A stretch of DNA of 64,000 bases from positions 43,071-107,070 of the forward strand of contig JAQGEQ010000004.1 in NCBI GenBank assembly GCA_034620365.1. The letters run 5' to 3'. The position numbers and the translations under genes were made by a program. Below, one piece after another: positions 61,546 to 64,000 of this stretch; position 1 is the stretch's first letter; every line of letters starts with the position of its first letter. The notes below the pieces were generated by a model, which was not told the DNA's origin, ran no database searches, and was given only the letters and a program-made list of their open reading frames with translations. The DNA is from Pegea sp. RAD2-039 (taxonomy: Eukaryota > Chordata > Thaliacea > Salpida > Salpidae).

Positions 61546-64000
61546 ATCTCATTTACATCTCATTTGCATCTCATTTACATCTCATTTACATCTCATTTGC
61601 ATCTCATTTCATCTCACTCATTACATCTCATTTACATCTCATTTGCATCTCATTTACATCTCATTTACATCTCATTTGCATCTCATTTACATCTCATTTA
61701 CATCTCACTTACATCTCATTTGTATCTCATTTGCATCTCATTACATCTCATTTGCATCTCATTTGCATCTCATTTACATCTCATTTACATCTCATTTGCA
61801 TCTCATTTACATCTCATTTACATCTCATTTGCATCTCATTTGCATCTCATTTACATCTCATTTGCATCTCATTTGCATCTCATTTGCATCTCATTTGCAT
61901 CTCATTTACATCTCATTTACATCTCATTTACATCTCATTTGCATCTCATTTACATCTCATTTACATCTCATTTGCATCTCATTTACATCTCATTTACATC
62001 TCATTACATCTCATTTGCATCTCATTACATCTCATTTGCATCTCATTTGCATCTCATTTACATCTCATTTACATCTCATTTGCATCTCATTTACATCTCA
62101 TTTACATCTCATTTGCATCTCATTTGCATCTCATTTACATCTCATTTGCATCTCATTTGCATCTCATTTGCATCTCATTTGCATCTCATTTACATCTCAT
62201 TTACATCTCACTTACATCTCATTTGCATCTCATTTGCATCTCATTACATCTCATTTGCATCTCATTTGCATCTCATTTGCATCTCATCATCTCATTTACA
62301 TCTCATTTGCATCTCATTTACATCTCATTTACATCTCATTTGCATCTCATTTGCATATCATCATTCATTTACATCTCATTTGCATCTCATTTACATCTCA
62401 TTTGCATCTCATTTGCATCTCATTTGCATCTCATTTGCATCTCATTTGCATCTCATTTGCATCTCATTTACATCTCATTTACATCTCATTTGCATCTCAT
62501 TTACATCTCATTTACATCTCATTTGCATCTCATTTGCATCGTCTCATCATCTCATTTGCATCTCATTTACATCTCATTTGCATCTCATTTACATCTCATT
62601 TACATCTCATTTACATCTCATTTGCATCTCATTTGCATCATCTCATTTACATCTCATTTGCATCTCATTTGCATCTCATTTACATCTCATTTGCATCTCA
62701 TTTGCATCTCATTTGCATCTCATTTGCATCTCATTTACATCTCATTTACATCTCATTTGCATCTCATTTGCATCTCATTTACATCTCATTTACATCTCAT
62801 TTGCATCTCATTTGCATCTCATTTGCACCTCATTTGCATCTCATTTGCATCTCATTTACATCTCATTTGCATCTCATTTGCATCTCATTTGCATCTCATT
62901 TGCATCTCATTTGCATCTCATTTACATCTCATTTACATCTCATTTGCATCTCATTTACATCTCATTTACATCTCATTTGCATCTCATTTGCATCTCATTT
63001 GCACCTCATTTACATCTCATTTGCATCTCATTTACATCTCATTTACATCTCATTTGCATCTCATTTACATCTCATTTACATCTCATTTACATCTCATTTA
63101 CATCTCATTTGAATCTCATTTACATCTCATTTAAATCTCATTTGCATCTCATTTGCATCTCATTTACATCTCATTTGCATCTCATTTACATCTCATTTAC
63201 ATCTCATTTGCATCTCATTTACATCTCATTTACATCTCATTTACATCTCATTTGCATCTCATTTACATCTCATTTGCATCTCATTTGCATCTCACTTACA
63301 TCTCATTTACATCTCATTTACATCTCATTTACATCTCATTTACATCTCATTTACATCTCATTTGCATCTCATTTACATCTCATTTGCATCTCATTTACAT
63401 CTCACTTACATCTCATTTGCATCTCATTTACATCTCATTTGCATCTCATTTGCATCTCATTTGCATCTCATTTGCATCTCATCTACATCTCATTTGCATC
63501 TCACTTACATCTCATTTACATCTCATTTGCATCTCATTTACATCTCATTTGAATCTCATTTACATCTCATTTAAATCTCATTTGCATCTCATTTGCATCT
63601 CATTTACATCTCATTTGCATCTCATTTGCATCTCATTTACATCTCATTTGCATCTCATTTACATCTCATTTACATCTCATTTGCATCTCATTTGCATCTC
63701 ATTTGCACCTCATTTACATCTCATTTACATCTCATTTACATCTCATTTGCATCTCATTTACATCTCATTTGCATCTCATTTACATCTCATTTACATCTCA
63801 TTTGCATCTCATTTGCATCTCATTTGCACCTCATTTGCATCTCATTTACATCTCATTTGCATCTCATTTACATCTCATTTGCATCTCATTTACATCTCAC
63901 TTACATCTCATTTGCATCTCATTTACATCTCATTTGCATCTCATTTGCATCTCATTTGCATCTCATTTACATCTCATTTGCATCTCATTTACATCTCATT
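61546..64000 (+). repeat. 11-bp satellite (CATCTCATTTR), over 220 copies, running off the window
   Basis: Unit CATCTCATTTA or CATCTCATTTG in mixed order, with occasional 1-3 bp losses (CATCTCATTACATC) and rare CACTTA or TTGAATC variants. It starts within 10 bp of the donor after BCR exon 26 and continues to the last base. Three huge open frames across it (up to 662 codons) are an effect of the 11-bp period lacking stops in all three frames. They are not genes. Confidence 0.97.

Noticed and set aside
61364-63574. Very long open frames (up to 662 codons) of the LHLICISFTSH type
   Set aside because: They are translations of the 11-bp satellite, open in all three sense frames and lying in a BCR intron.

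Overview
The window is nuclear DNA of an animal with an AT-rich genome (roughly 30% G+C by eye). It carries spliced genes with GT-AG introns, many only 45-55 bp long, set among LINE, SINE and LTR-element debris and long minisatellites. The genes point to a metazoan: RAPGEF1/C3G, MIB1/mind bomb, BCR and the ciliary/centrosomal PPP1R42. The sequence alone does not fix the phylum.

Layout. 1-5836: a tRNA-headed SINE, an LTR-element RNase H remnant, a non-LTR retrotransposon fragment, then bare AT-rich DNA. 5837-17161 (+): a complete 25-exon RAPGEF1 gene (about 1165 aa) whose introns hold a 2.4-kb 14-bp minisatellite and a 0.5-kb 20-bp minisatellite. 19402-21803 (-): an 8-exon PPP1R42 gene (about 473 aa). 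23839-24480 (-): an EF-hand protein. 26866-37009 (+): a complete 25-exon MIB1-like gene (about 1033 aa). One of its introns holds a GC-rich, promoter-like island, and another a 362-bp copy of part of PPP1R42. 39375-48840: non-LTR retrotransposon copies, a possible LTR-element gag remnant, a small two-exon gene for a tail-anchored membrane protein (45773-46195), and a 646-bp pure TTTA tract that is the 3' tail of a LINE. 53720-61536 (+): the first 26 exons of BCR (about 1237 codons), cut by the window edge inside a more than 2.4-kb 11-bp satellite in an intron of the RhoGAP domain.

The exon chains were joined by conserved protein sequence. Splice phases agree at every junction, and the three completed multi-exon genes have total lengths divisible by three. 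The genes are not an operon. RAPGEF1 (Rap1 GEF) and BCR (Rho-family GEF/GAP) both act in small-GTPase signalling, and MIB1 is a Notch-ligand E3 ligase. I infer no functional link from their proximity.

The most unusual signal is the palindrome TGACGTCA, often extended to the 14-bp TGATGACGTCATCA. I count about 50 copies by eye, where base composition predicts fewer than one. Nearly all lie inside the RAPGEF1, MIB1, BCR and tail-anchored-protein genes, in tiny introns and also in exons, and they are almost absent from intergenic DNA and transposons. A second palindrome, TCACGTGA, shows the same tendency. This gene-body palindrome system is the best candidate for something undescribed.
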